Below, piece by piece: positions 36,901 to 51,900 of a stretch of DNA of 64,000 nucleotides; position 1 is the stretch's first letter, and every line of letters begins with the position of its first letter. The DNA comes from Congeria kusceri (taxonomy: Eukaryota > Mollusca > Bivalvia > Myida > Dreissenidae). The stretch spans positions 37,836,426 through 37,900,425 of the forward strand of contig CM051036.1 of assembly GCA_027627225.1 (NCBI GenBank). Direction: 5' to 3'. The translations under genes and the position numbers were made by a program. The notes beneath the pieces were generated by a model. It was not told the origin of the DNA. It saw nothing but the letters and a program-made list of their open reading frames with translations, and made no database searches.

Positions 36901-39900
36901 ACTTTCATCAATGTTTACTTATAAAATCTATAATAATACAATCTTATTAAAAAAATACATTGAAGAAACATTAATTCTTTAATAAAACCAGGCTAAATGC
37001 ATTTGCGTTAAAATAGCTCACAATTTATGTTCAAATAAGAAATGCAGTGAAGATGCATTTTCTGCATTGCCTTATATACTGGTACAGTGCTAGTTAGGAT
37101 TAATTAAATAAGGCGTAAAAAAAAAAAATGTTTGTTTCAGGTTACCAGACCTACCCTAAACAAAATGCCCCGACCCTAGAACATTTCATTGACTGGGTCA
37201 GATATGTTTTTGTTTATTTTACGTTTTTCCAATGATTAAATCTTTTTGGGATAAAAAAAATAATTAAATTCCCTACCTACCTACCCTATTTTTAGGGAGC
37301 ATGTAACCTGAAACAAACATATTTTTTTAAACGTCTTTATGGTGTTACTATGCAGGTAAATAAAAAAACAACAATAGTAACAATATTATTTAGTGACCAA
37401 AGTGTCATACATATTTTGTAATAAACTAATAATTATGTTTGTAGATTGGAAAAAAATACCATAATGATAATAACGTAGGTAATACAGAATTAATATTACA
37501 AAAGGTACGTATTGTGTTAGCTAATTGAATCTCTTAATGTTTCTACTGGAATTAAGCTGGATAATTTGGACATAAGAAATAGCAAATTTATGAAAATAGG
37601 GACGAATCCCTATGAAATGACACCTTTGGCCCAGTTTTTGGAAGAAACATCAATTTGTGATAACAGGCTAAGCTCAAGCTTTCTATTGTTATACTGCAAT
37701 GAAGTGCATAACTAATATTTTAAAGACATACTACATGTTTAACAAAATGTTTAATCAGATTATTTCAAAACAAAATAGTTTGTGTGTAACATCCGTTGTG
37801 AAATATTAAGTCTGATAAAATAAGAGACTTAAGTATGTGATTCTTAAGAAAATTTGAGAAATGGGACATTGGTATTTGGAGTCAATAATGCATACATAAC
37901 CAAAAGAAAAAAATATATATTGATGATGGTTTGCGTTATAAAACAAGTATTCTTAATTCTAGGCTATAACACTGGTATATTTTCAGTTTAAAATACAACT
38001 GAACAGATAGAATTCTGGATGTAACACTGTAAAATAAAAATCTGCATTCAAGGGCCGGAAAAACCGGACTAATTTAACGTTCGTTGTGTCGTAAATTTCC
38101 TTAACGCTTCAAACGGCATTGAGATACCCACCGTTCTATTTGTAGAAACTCTTGTTGATTCAACTTGAGCAACAGAAGTCACCCGAACTCCACAGTCACG
38201 TAATATTCATTATGTATCATAGTTTCAGGTTTGGGGGTCATTTTTAGTGGCAGATGCTAGCTTCCCCCCACTTGTTACATGAAGAACGATGTCATGCGTC
38301 GTATTAGTGTTACTGTAACTGATAACAGTAAAGAAGTTACAGAAAGGTTTTTTTGTTTGGACAAATGACAAATTTAAGTAAGTTTTTTAAATAGATTTTA
38401 TGGACAATAATAAATTCGCGTATTAACTCTGCGACAGTTAAGGTATTTTGAAAGATTTTATCGGTCCTAATGACTTTCAAATAACGAGGTTCAACTGCAT
38501 AAGACAAATTTCAAGACATATTCAGAACAATATGAGAACTAGTCTCAAGTATTGTCATGATATTGACAGGGAGCGGGAGTATTGGCGGCATCAACTTTTC
38601 ATTTCCGATCTCTAACTCCAGAACAGATTGAGCTATTGTAATGAGACTTCATACATAGATACCTTATAGCAAGACCTTGCTTGGGTTGCATATGGGGTTG
38701 GTGGGTTCAAGGTCAAGGTCACTGTTATAAAAATAGATAAACAGTTTCCGCTCAATAGCTTGAGAAGACATTGAGATATTTTAATGAAATTTCATATGTA
38801 GATACCTTGCATATGAGGTTGGTGGGGTCAAGGTCACCATTACTAAAATTTTTATTTTTGTGCTGACTTAGATGCATTTCTTTCGAAAAATTTGGTTTGC
38901 GTGGAATTTCCATGTTTCTTGTTAGTTTGTTCTTATCGTCTAGTGTATCGCACACTGGATAGACAATTGGGCACTTGCCTCAACTAAATGGATGTGGTCA
39001 GGTTAAATGGATCAATTCACAGATAGGCAACTAACAATTTAAAAAATGGCTGTCACAGTACCAAAGAACATACGTTATATTGTATATAATGAACACAATG
39101 ACGAAAGTGCTAAAATCTTCCTAATGTAAGATCTGATGAAGAACTACAGGGGTGTGGAAATATCATAATTGTTCACTTGTCCATGGACAAGTTCATTTCA
39201 TAAATTTACTTGTGCGCAAGCATAAGTCCTGGTTCAAATAAAACAATCCTTTTTGTTCCAGGCATTCCTAATATAATTTAATTTAGTTATAAAAAAACAT
39301 CAATTTGTTGTTTTTTGTTAAATAAATAATTATATAATAATTGACTCCCAACTTTAACATAATTTTCACACCCTGAATGTTTAACTTGTCTGCGGGCAAC
39401 ATGAGAGGAAAAGCATACATGTCCGAAGGAAAAGTTGCCCACGTTGGACAAGTCGGTTATAGGATTTCCACACCCCTGACCTATATAATGTTCTGTTTTT
39501 AGCTTACCTGAGCACAACGTGCTCATGGTGAGCTTTTGTGATCGCCGTTTGTCCGTCGTGCGTCGCCACTATTTACCTTGTGAACACTCAAGAGGCCACA
39601 TTTATGGCCTAATTTTCATCAAACTTAGTCAGAACATTTGTCTTAATGATATCTCGGCTGAGTTCGAATCTGGGTAATGTAGGGTCAAAAACTACGTCAC
39701 TAGATAAAATTGAAGAAAAAGCTTGTTAACACTCTAGAAGTCACATTTTTTTCCCAATCTTCATGAAACTTGGTAAGAACATTTTTCCCACTGATATCTC
39801 GGTTGAGTTGAATCTGCGTCATGTGCGGTCAAAAACTAGGTCACTATTTTAAATTGAAGAAAAAGCTTGTTAACACTCTAGTAGTCATATTTTTTGCTCA

Positions 39901-42900
39901 TCTTCATGAAACTTACAGAACATTTGTCTTAATGTTATCTCGGCCGAGTTCGAATCTGGGTCATGTGGGGTCAAAAACTAGGTCACTATGTCAGATTGAA
40001 GCAAAAGCTTGTTATCACTCTAGAAGTCTTTTTTTTGCCCAGTCTTCTTGAAACTTGGTCAGAACATTTGTCCTGTAACAGTATACCGCCTCACTAGCAA
40101 TGTCAGGATAGGTCACGGTGGTAGTATACCGTTGGTAAGGAACGTCGATGGCACCGACAAATAACAGCCATTCGTCATAACCCCGCATCAAGGAAACTGA
40201 CAAACAGGTATATGGGTGGAAGTCATCATCCGCCTAGGTACCTGTTAGGCCCCACCCACCTCACACGTGAGGTTGAGTCCATCGGGTTAAACAAAAACGA
40301 AGCCAATAAAAGTTTCAACAATTTAATAACTGTAGTTATTATTTTATTCGCCATCCATGTTACAATAAAGTATTGAGCCGTTGGCTGCCCACAAAGATTA
40401 ACGTCTGAGCAGAACAGCAACTTAAACGAGGATGGACCGAGCCTATGCACCGAGATCTTCTAACTGTACATGTAGTTAATTATAATGTTACATAATAAAT
40501 AGTTGGGTATAGTTTTTAATATAAAATCATAAATGGAGGAGCTCTCATTTGCCTGAACATTCTATTAGCCATGATGTTAACGTACAGTAACTATTAAATC
40601 AGTAACTATTATGTAATATACCCTAGTTGTTGCAGCAACAAGTTATCTATCGGAGGTGTGAACTCCAGAAAGAAGATGTCAAGACTGAGTTCTGAGCTCG
40701 TATTTATAGGTTCTGACTAAGATACCACGTGACCAAATCAACCAATGAGATCCTCGGCTTAGAACTATCAAATGTGCTCAGGTCCATTCGTTATATAGTA
40801 ATACAATTTATAAACAACATAATATGTACGGCTCTTAGTTTAATAGAACAGCTTTTGTTAACAGCAGTATTTACAAATAAACAGCTGAGTTTAAATGTAT
40901 CGAATAAACAAACGCCGACTAAAATACATGTGTGGCGTATGGATACATGAGCAAGTGCAAACTCCGCCCTACAAGAAATAACAACTGTTTACATTAAAAT
41001 ACAATAGTACAATAATACACAATAAATTACTAGGCTGTATCTCGGCGAAGTATCTAAATACATTAATAGACTTATTCCTAACTTATGAAAACAGTAATGT
41101 TAATATTCATCAAACGCCGAGGTATAGTTTATACACAAAAATAGTTCTCGCATGATCTTGTACGTGGTGGTCATTTTCAAAGACGCTTACGCAAAATATT
41201 TCCAAGGGTTTTAAATGTTATCGTACAAAGTAACAATGCGTACTCTGAACAAACATAATTATATGCACAGATTTGTTCCCTATAAGTACTTCAAGTTTAA
41301 GAGTTGAGTTTAACCTATGAAACATAAATATTCTAATCAAGCCAACCCAATTCAGTATTTGACAAAACACAGTGACAAAATAACAAATTACGATATTCAC
41401 TAAACAAAGGAGCTACGATGGAGATTTCTGGTGGATTCAACGTGATTCATCGGTAGACTATCCAGGTATTTTCTGTCCGTGTGTTACGAATGTTTATTAT
41501 GTTGAGAAATTCACAATGTCACATATTTCCATGAGTGGTACAAATGTCAAGTAAGGAACTTTTCCTTACAGTCCCAATGATATCTCGGCGGAGTTTGAAT
41601 CTGGGTCATGTGGGGTCAAAAACTAGGTCACTAGGTCAAATTGAAGGAAAAGCTTGTTGAACTTCCAACAAGATTATATCTTAACCAGTCAGTGCGCTAG
41701 CTTTGTCACATTTGGCTTATTTTCGAACTGTGCAAAATTTTAACAATGGGTAAATAAACTATATTTCTGTAACTGTTAGAAATCACTACATTTTTTGTAA
41801 TAGAGTATGTGGATTGGTTAGTCTAGTTGCTTAAGATTTTGCAGTAAATAGTATTTTTCAACATTTTTCAAAAATTTGAAAATCTGTGAGTAAGTCTGGC
41901 CCTTTTATAGGATATTCTCAACCAATTATTAAGTTGATTGCACAATTTGTTACAATCTTTAGCTCACCTGAGCACGAAGTGTTCGGTCAGCTATTGGTAT
42001 AGGGGACCTCTCCGGCGGCGGCCAGCGTCCATAAGCCGTCAACAATTTGGACCGTTCTCACGATAAAGACTACATTTTTTATTCAATCTTGACTTAGCTT
42101 GCACAGTTTGTGTATGACCATAAAATCTCGAATGGGATTGTTATTGGGTCAGGTCACACCAGTAACACCAGAGTTATTGCCCCTTTTTCATGCAAAAAAA
42201 GTGCAAAAATGCCCTTTTCCAACGTATAGACTTTATTTTCCATCCAATTTTAACCAAACTTTCACAGTTTGTGTATGACCATCAGATCTCAGCAGATGCC
42301 AAAAATGAGCCAGATCGTGTCTCAAACACTAGAATTATTGCCCTTTGTTTATTTAAAAAATATGCAAAAATGGACATTATTCAGGACAGAGACTTCATTT
42401 TTTATCCAATCTTCACCAATCTTGCTCAGTTTGTCTGTGACCATAAGATTAAAAGTGAAGTCGAATATAAGCAAGATTGGACCAGAAACACCAGAGTTAT
42501 TGCCCTTTGTTTGTGAAAAAAATATGCAAAAATGGACATTATTCAGGATAGAGACTTTATTTTTCATCTTCACCAATTTTATTTACAGTTTGCCTATGAA
42601 CGTAAGACTACAGGTGAAGTCAATATATAAGCATGACCAGGCCAGAAACATTGCCCCTTGTGTTTGGAAAAAATTATCAACAAGTTATCAATGATTGGCT
42701 TGCACACATGATTTTTGATTCAATGTTGACAAAACTTACACAGTTTGCCTATGACGGTAATATTTGATTGATAAATATCATTTATCATCATTGGACAGAA
42801 AATTATCAAAGAAAAAGCAAATCTTTACCTTATAGCACTGCCATCGCAATTATTGCATCTCCAAAACTGTTTGCGAAAAAGACATCAAAATCTACTGTTG

Positions 42901-45900
42901 CTGCATTTTCAAGAATCGTCAAGGACTTAATGACAAAGGGTCAGGTAAGAATATCGAAAAAATGATTTGAGAACCATTAGCCAAAAAAACGCACATCCAC
43001 TACCCAACTCATACTTTAGTTAGCCCATTGCACTAACCGATGTTTTAAATCAAAATTGATCCTATCCCACTCTGCGTATTGTTCAGATACCTTAATTTTC
43101 AAACCTGTCTTAACAGTATGGTCTTCATCTGTACCAGTTCTCAGGTGAGCGCTTTGGGCCATCATGGCCCTCTTGTAAATGGTGTTGGCTAGGAGTATTT
43201 TTATGCGGAGGCATATAGTTATTGTTCTGTCTGTCCGTCCTTCCGTCCGTCCTTCTGTGACAAGGTTAAGTAGATTTTACCGTTTTGTCTAGCACCAATA
43301 CCTCTTACTACAACACTTGGATACAAACACAGTTGTTGATTATGACCATTGGGATCAACCAAGCTCACTTTGACCTTGACCTAATTTGCACTTATGTTGC
43401 TTATGACCATACCCAATCCACCCATATCACCCCACTATACTTTGACCTTGATCTAATTTTGAATAATTCAAATAGGCTGTCCAGCACTAACCGAGGGCAT
43501 GTGTGTTTATCAAACACAGTGTCTTGTTTTTTTTGCCTTTTAAAGTTTTTTAATAATGCAAAATATATAAGGTCACATTCTTTTCCTATTTATCCATAAC
43601 TTGTGTACATTTACAAAAGAAGTAATTCATTTAACATGTGTTGGGGTCTAATTTCTTATTTGTGTTCAGTATTATTAATCAAAATTGATGCATTCAATGT
43701 AATTTGATTGAAAATGCCATTTGTAAATATAATGTTGTATGAGCATTGAATAAGTGACAAATACTGGGAGTAAAATCAATTTTCCATTTATATTATTTTC
43801 TTTATAGGATCTCCTAATTGGTTTCATGCACTGAACAATTAAAGATCCCGGACGTTTTAAGCCTTTAAGTTATATAGGCTAAACACATAGAAACCCTTAA
43901 TTGAATCCACAATATATCTAGACTACATGATTTGGTCCGTTTTTCGCGAGTTGGTCCATTCTGTGGATACGTACGAATGTACATTTGTATATACATACGT
44001 ACCTATGTATGTTCAGATTTTTGTTCGCCCAATAACTTTGTCCAGCATTGAAGAATTTTCAAATAACTTGACCGAAGTGATAAGCATTATGAATGTGTGT
44101 CATGCGCATGAACCAGGTCCCTAGGTCCAAGGTCACAATTAAAGGTCAAAAGCCAAATATAAGAAGCAAGAAATGTCTTTTAATATTGAGATATCATTTT
44201 TACCCGAAACATAATACAAGAGGGGCAAGATGATCAGTTACGTGGGGTGTCGGACCCCAGATTTTTCGGTCCCCACCTAGACAAGGCGACTTCTCGGACC
44301 CCAGATTTGTTGAGCACCATATGAAAACTTTTCAGATCCCAAAAATTAATGTGTGATTAATTCAAAATTATTAATATTTGTACCATGAATAAACCGATCA
44401 AACCGCCCCATGTTTTCACCAGTGATACATGAATAACCTAAATAATTTACGTTAACATCATTATTATATAAATTTGTCAGTCAAATGTCTCAAATAAACA
44501 ATGTACGAAAATAATTGCGGGAATGAATGAAAATTATTTTGTATGAGAAGCGTATTGTTATTCAGATCTTAAATAATATACCGTACCTTCATCTTGGAGT
44601 TATCTATGCATAATGCATACACATTTCGAAGTCAATTAATCATTTATACCGTGTATCCTAATGAAAAGCAATCTTCAGAGAACATTCAGCGCATTTGAAA
44701 TTAGTCCATTTTTGATAATACAAACATAAAATTTCATTAGACTTTGGCGATTTAAAATTATATTCGGTAGGAATATGATGTATCAAGGGTTTTTGTGTAT
44801 AATTGGTATTCCATATAATGTGTTAATGCTACGCAAGTGAAGTAACAAGAATAACATTTTGACGCATTCCGAGATTTATTTCACCACATTTTATTTATTG
44901 ACAGATATCTTTTTATAGGTTGATAAACATCTACTGGAGAAGTTGATAGAAATGTGCAATTCTATTTAATTCTTAAAAAAACGCAACCACCATTCAATTT
45001 CAAATTAAAATGTACAGTAAGTTTATAAATAAAAATAGCCCATTTATTTAAATATTCGCTCCTTTGATTCTCTGGACACTAATTGATGCATGTAAATTAT
45101 AACAGCTATACACCGGCAGCTAAACGCACGCTAATTTTAGAATGATCGTGAGTGTGTTGAACTCGCTAGAATCAATTGTTATTTATAGAGCGTGCCGCTA
45201 GGCTAAACAAAACAGTGGATTAATTCTGAGAATGAATATAATATTCTGTTCTTGACATAAAATGAGAAAATATGTTCATAATTATGTTCAGTTGTAGAGT
45301 GTATGTCGAAGATATGTTTATCACTTTATTGTAACCGCTTATTTTAACAATTATGTACATTTTAATCCCCCAAAGTATGCAACAGTTGTTGGTATACATT
45401 AAACCATCGTTGTAAGTTTGCATTCCCTTAAAATAGAAAATTTGCCAAATTCTATTTGCATTCAATTTTCCCGCTGCATAATTATCGCAAGAAATCTCGG
45501 TCAAAAGTTATCTTAGACAGCTATGCCGAAAAACATTAATAAATGTACATGAAAGCAGTAAGGAGAAAGCTGCCAAACAAACACATAATAAATTTGAGGT
45601 GTGTCGAGGAAAACCCAGGCTTATTGCATATGCGTAAAGAGTCACATGACACATTTCGCCTACATTGGATTTATGTTTAGAAGAGACTTCCTTGAAACAG
45701 GAAATACCATAAAAGAGGAAAGTGTTTTCCTGGATTAGCCTGTGCAGTCTGCACAAGCTGATCCGGGAAGAAACTTTACGCACATGCATTAAGCCCGGTT
45801 TTACCACGACACGCCTCATTTATAATATAAATGTGGCTTTGACTCAGTGATGTGATTTTGTTTGCAATCATTTCTGGAACATTCTATGCATAGTGTGACT

Positions 45901-48900
45901 AGACTTGTCATGGGAAATTTATATCTCCCACCTTTTTGTTTGTCTGTTTGTCTACCTGCTTGTAAGTTAGAATGCAAAATTTGTGTGAAATTTTCTGGGA
46001 TGGTTGGAAATGGGCCAATGAATAAATGATTACGTTTTGGTGGCAGTTCTACTTTCTGAGTACTTTCTAGTGTTACAATGATAGGACCAGAATAGGATGG
46101 ACCAATATCAATAATTCGACTTTTTCATGTTTAATTGGAAACTGTCCCAGAAGAGCACTTCTGTCATTCTTTATTTGATGATAACCATCTGTAATATTCA
46201 GTATGTATAATGCTGAACCTCAGTTATTGATGATCTATGATTGATGTTACTCATTCCTAAGACACAAGAACAATTAACAAATATAATATGAAACCAGGAA
46301 AATATCGACTGGGACAATATTAAAGTAGTACTTCATTAAAACTATTCGTAATCATTACTAATTAACCCCGGCAGTCCTAACACTGGATAAATCTTGTCAA
46401 GCCGTACCTGGCATCTGGTTATTTTCGTAAAATCAAATGAGGCGTGTCATTGGAAAACCAGTTCGCACTGGCTAATCCAGGATGGAACTTTCCGCCTACA
46501 GTGGATTTATGCTTAGAAGAGACTTCTTTGAAAGAGAAAATACCATAAAAGTGGAAAGTGTTGTCCCAGATCAGTCTGTACTGACTTGCACAGGTTGTTC
46601 CGGGACGACACTTTATGCGCATACATTAAACCTGGTTTTCCCACAACACGCCTCAAATATTTCCTGGTTTTCCCACAAACGCCTCAAATATTTCGTTTGT
46701 CCACCCCTTTTTGAGCACTATTCCAACAAATCCTAAGGTGACATCAAATATGCTAACTCTGGATATGTTTCTTCATCACTATGTTTAATCTGTTCAGAGA
46801 AAACAAACAAATTGCAAATAATATAATTTTCTTAAAATGACCAATTATTTATGCTGACAATACTTAATTGAATCTTTAATTGTTTTTATGCCCCCACTTT
46901 CAGGGGGGAGCATATAGATTTGCCCTTGTCCGTCAGTCGAATTTTTTGTTCATAGTAACTTTACCGGTGTGATGAAACTTTATAGACATATTCATCAGCA
47001 TGCAAACTTGTGCACCTGGGTATAGTAATTGGTTTTGTGACATCCAGCGGCTCGTGGGGGCACCGGTGTCCTTTGGACACATGTCTAGTTTTGTAATCTG
47101 AAAATGTGAAAGTCAATCACACTTAATGATAGGTCAAACTTTGTTCATTAAATAGGACAGAATCTGTAACGCTTTAGATACATGATCAGTTCCAGTTTTT
47201 TTTCTGACTGCTAATCTTTCCACTAACTGGATGTTATTACAGAAAGGATTGACAATAATCTGTACTTAACACCATGTGAATGCTTATACCACATTTGTAT
47301 ATTTAACCTTTTGAATGTTTAACAATTGGCAGACAATGTGTCCAATTGTTCCGATACAATCCAATACGGCCCAATCAACATTTTTATTTCAAAAGCACTG
47401 AGTAATTTCTTCTGTACGTCATTACATAGGAGAATGTTTCCTGTTTTTAAAACAAAATTGTTTGCTAAAGATCACATGATCAGGTTGGAAAAACTACCGT
47501 ATTCAAACCAGACACATGGGTACCATATTTAATCTATGTGTTCAGGCACTCAGTGTTTTTTTCTCTACCCTCAAAATCGGGCAGGATAATTATGTTTCGT
47601 GTCCATGTGTTTTGGGACACTTTCAAAAGTTGAATTAAATTTTGATCTATGTTTTGAAACAGAAAATGATTGACAATCAGCATGATCATTGAAATTTTCA
47701 CCTGCAGTTACCATGGTATTCACAGGCGCTTCCCTATTGTTTGTCAGTTTGATCTGGCAAAATATTTGCAGCACCATTTTGAATGCAAATTATCAAGTAT
47801 TTAACTGCTTCAATATACAATCTCGTGTCATGCATTAACAATTTGCAGATGGCAATCTAACGAGTACATTATTTATTTGTATTTTTAGGACTTTAAAATA
47901 TTGCATATTCTATCTATGTTTTTGGATAGATTAAAAAAAAATTATCTTGTGTGACTAAACATTTTTTACATGGAACAAATTATTAATGCTTAAGTGACCA
48001 AAAACATAGATTAAATACGATATATTTGATCATTGGTAAGGCTATCCAGGATGTAGGACAAACAATCCATGCAAACTTTTTCTGATGGGCTCTAAAAGCT
48101 GTTAATGTTTTCTAGCCAGTTGTTATTGTTATTTGTACTATTATACTAATAACATTACAAGCTCGCTAAGGCGTAAAAAAAGTTATGTTTGTTTCAGGTC
48201 ACCCGACCTACCCTTAAAAAATGCCCGACCCTAGAACATTTTATTGAGTTTGTCAGATATTTGTTTGTTTTATTTACCTTTTCCAATAGTTAAATGTTTT
48301 TTCGGATAAATAAGTGTTTTGTTTTGATAGCATGCACTTCAAAACAATGTTTAAGGATATACCGATATGTTTTGAATATTCATTTAGTTTTAGAATCTTG
48401 GGTTGACAATTCACCAATTAAAAAAAAAAAATAATAATAAATCCCTACCTACATACGGTAATTTTTTGGGCATGTAACCTGGAATTATTTTTTTTTACAC
48501 CTAACAGTTTAATAACATGTATGCTGGGTGTGAGATACAATAAAGGATAATTATGTTTTGCTGTTACATACTTAATTTGTGTCACTCACAAGGTCATGTT
48601 AATTAAAATACCCTTTTAGTTTTGTTTTGATTGGTCAAACACATTGAATACTATGTGCAGAATGAAACATAAATGTTATTAAAAGCTTATGTGTTAAACC
48701 CAATAAAATGGACCAAAGTTCCAAATCTTTTAATGGGACTGTGATTGCCACCCTAGTTGAATTATTTTGGCAAAGATCAATGATTTAATGACCAGCAGTT
48801 TTTTAGCCCACATGAGCACAAAGTGCTGAAGGTTCTACTATTGTGGTCAGTCACCGTCCGTTGTTCATCGTCAACAATTGCTTCAAACAAGTCTTCTTCT

Positions 48901-51900
48901 CTAAACTTGGTAGGAATGTTTGTGGGGTGGTCCTTTATCAGATTTCTACAATTTAGTCCGAATGTTCAATATAATATGTTTTATATTGTTATATAAAAAG
49001 TTAACCCATGCTCGTTTAAAATTGAGACAAGAGTAGTTAAGATGATTGCACTGTGTAACAAACCTAATGTCATGGCCTTACAGCTATTAAGAACTATTGA
49101 CCAGTGTTCCCTTAGAAGTTACCCTAAGAAAATCAATTGATCTAGTCTTCTGTCTAACGTCAAGGTTTCTGTTTTATTTACTGACATGTTTTTATCACAT
49201 TTTCAGGGTTTTGTTGAAGATATTTTATACAAGGAGACATTAGAAAATCTAGAAGCTTGTGAAAGGCAGGATGGAACAGTTCCAATGGTAATTGTTTTAC
49301 TGTTAAGTTGAAGATGTGTTTACAAATATTTTATGTCATTGCGGCAGTCAGCTAATGAAAACACTCTGCAACTTACATTTGTCCAAATTATGTTTTCTTT
49401 TAAATTACCATATTGGTATACAATATATTCGGTTTTTCATATGAACATATTTTGCTTTTTAGATATGAGAAAAATCATTTAACATGGATTATCCTGTAAT
49501 CTTGTGGCTGGTTACTAATGACTTAGGTTTGCGGGCTGGTGTATTTCTCCGCGGCTGTGTCGGAGGTCCTTCTTTCGTTTTTCACCAAACCACCTCTTGA
49601 CGCCTGTACTTACTTCGGTGTCGACAGTGGGGAACCAACCATCAGAGTATGTAGCCATAGCAACCACAGTAGGTTACAATGAATTCAATACTAAATGTGT
49701 AGTTACACAGGTATGCTTTATTGTGGTACTTAGAACATGTTTGTTATAGTTAATATCCCTTAAAGAATATTCTTAACAAATTAATGCCTTGCAAAACATG
49801 ACCTATCACACAAGCATGTTGTATTATTAATGACCTTCATAAATTTACAAAATGTATGACACCATATCTAGCTTACACAGTGTTTTCATACTGAAAAAGA
49901 CTATATTTATAAAGAGTTAAAAACTTTTTTACTTTTAAGAATCCTTTATATCTTTCAGTTATCACTATTTTTTGACGTGATGTTGCCGATGTGTTCCGGT
50001 GTGAAACGTCAAGACTTCCGTTCCGGTGCACGGTGTGGACCGTATGGTAAACAGGTTGCCGTTGGAGACATCAAAACGATGAGGACTGCGAGAACAATCT
50101 TGTGGGAAGATTTGAATAAATTTAGAATTAAAGCATGTAAGTACTTTAACCTAATATGTTACAACTTTGTTGGTGTTTGGTAATTTGAGATTATCTTTCA
50201 CATTCTGGCAAACTTGAATTTGTTATAAAGTAGATTATTTTATTGCAATTTTGGTACTGGTACTCATCCTATTCAAAACGAGACAATATTTTATTTAAAC
50301 AGTTCTTTCACAGACAAAACCAACAAAAACAGCTTAGAAGTATAAACTTGTTTACAGTGTTTCCATTCTGGCTGCAATATAACATTAACTTTAGTATAGT
50401 ATGTTATTATAAACGAGGCGTGTTGTGTGAAAACCGGGCTTAAAGCATGTGCTTAAAATTTCGTCCTGGATCGGCCTGTGCAGTCCGCACAGGCTAATCC
50501 AGGACAGCACTTTCCGCTTTTATGGTATTTTCTGTTTCAAGGAAGTCTCTTCTAAACATTAATCTACTGTAGTCGGAAAGTGCTGTCCTGGATTAGCCTG
50601 TGCGGACTGCACTGGCTAATACAGGACGACACATTACGCACATGCATTATGCCCGGTTTTCCCATGACATGCCTCAAATAATGATCGTATCACAGAAAAA
50701 ATAATTTATCCGCTTGTTATAGTTTATTTGGCTGCATGTTTCTCATGTTACTGCCAGGTATGATCGAGGAAGGCACGTGTTTGTTCCCCTACACCATCCA
50801 AGAACATAAGCGGAATATTCTGGAACGAATGATGGAGTCGTGTTTCTCGCACAAAGACCTTCGCTGGTCCACCATCGTCCATTCACATATCAAGGTTGCC
50901 ATAGTTAGAGTACTATTTTATTATTGTTCTTGCAAAATCTGTTATTGGTGGGCTGACAGTTTAAATACCTGTACAAGGGTTTTACATGTGTTTACAATAC
51001 ATTTTTGATTTACCGTGCAACTCCAGACTTCTAATGGCCAAATACATTATCAATCAAATCTTGGCCATTTGTGCACTGCATTGTGTATATTCTCATTGAC
51101 CCTATTACCTTTGTATACGTATTCCGATTTTCGTATTTTACGATGCCCGGTATAGTCATATCCAGTTTCGTTTTTAGACAATCGTTTGCGCCAACTGTTA
51201 TCTAACAAAAAATGGAAACAATGTTGTCCTGAAATGTAAATAGATAAAGAAATAACAATAATTAGTTCAAGGTATTCTATGTTTTCCCAAATGATTGTGT
51301 TTTCGGCATAAATATTTTATCAGTACATGACAGAACACCACATTTCAAGCGTTCCAAATTTATGTATGATGTAATCAAATCCCATAATGCACTTACCTCA
51401 TTTGCATTAAGCTGCTTATCCTACTGCACTAAACTTCGGACCATTCTCACAAATCAATTAAAATTCAATTACAAATGTCAACTTGACTATGGAAAGGTAG
51501 GAAGTCTAAAATGATTTTATGTTTATTTTGTTTGTATTTGCAGCATATAGCTATTGGACACAAATGAGAACCCCATCTGTTGAGTCTGTACAGTTTTGAT
51601 TTGATTGCATGGGCGTATTTATTATAAAACCGTCAGTTGAGAGTGTCTGGTTTTCCAGAAACCACATTGAAGGACAGAACCTTTTCAACCCATATATTCA
51701 ACAAGTCATTTTTTTTGTCCATTAAAGATCACAAATATAAATTCAAAATGATACATCATAATCTTAGTTGTTTTCTGCAGTATTCTAAATGTGTCAGCAT
51801 GCAGAAGTTTAGTGCAGTAAAACTGTGTGTGTGAATTTTATATATGCACCGGTAATAGGTAACAACAAAAACAAATATCGCGGCCATGACATGGTTAGAA

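Noticed and set aside
42190..42694. 108- and 141-codon frames
   Set aside because: Both are translations of P1 repeat units, overlapping in different phases.
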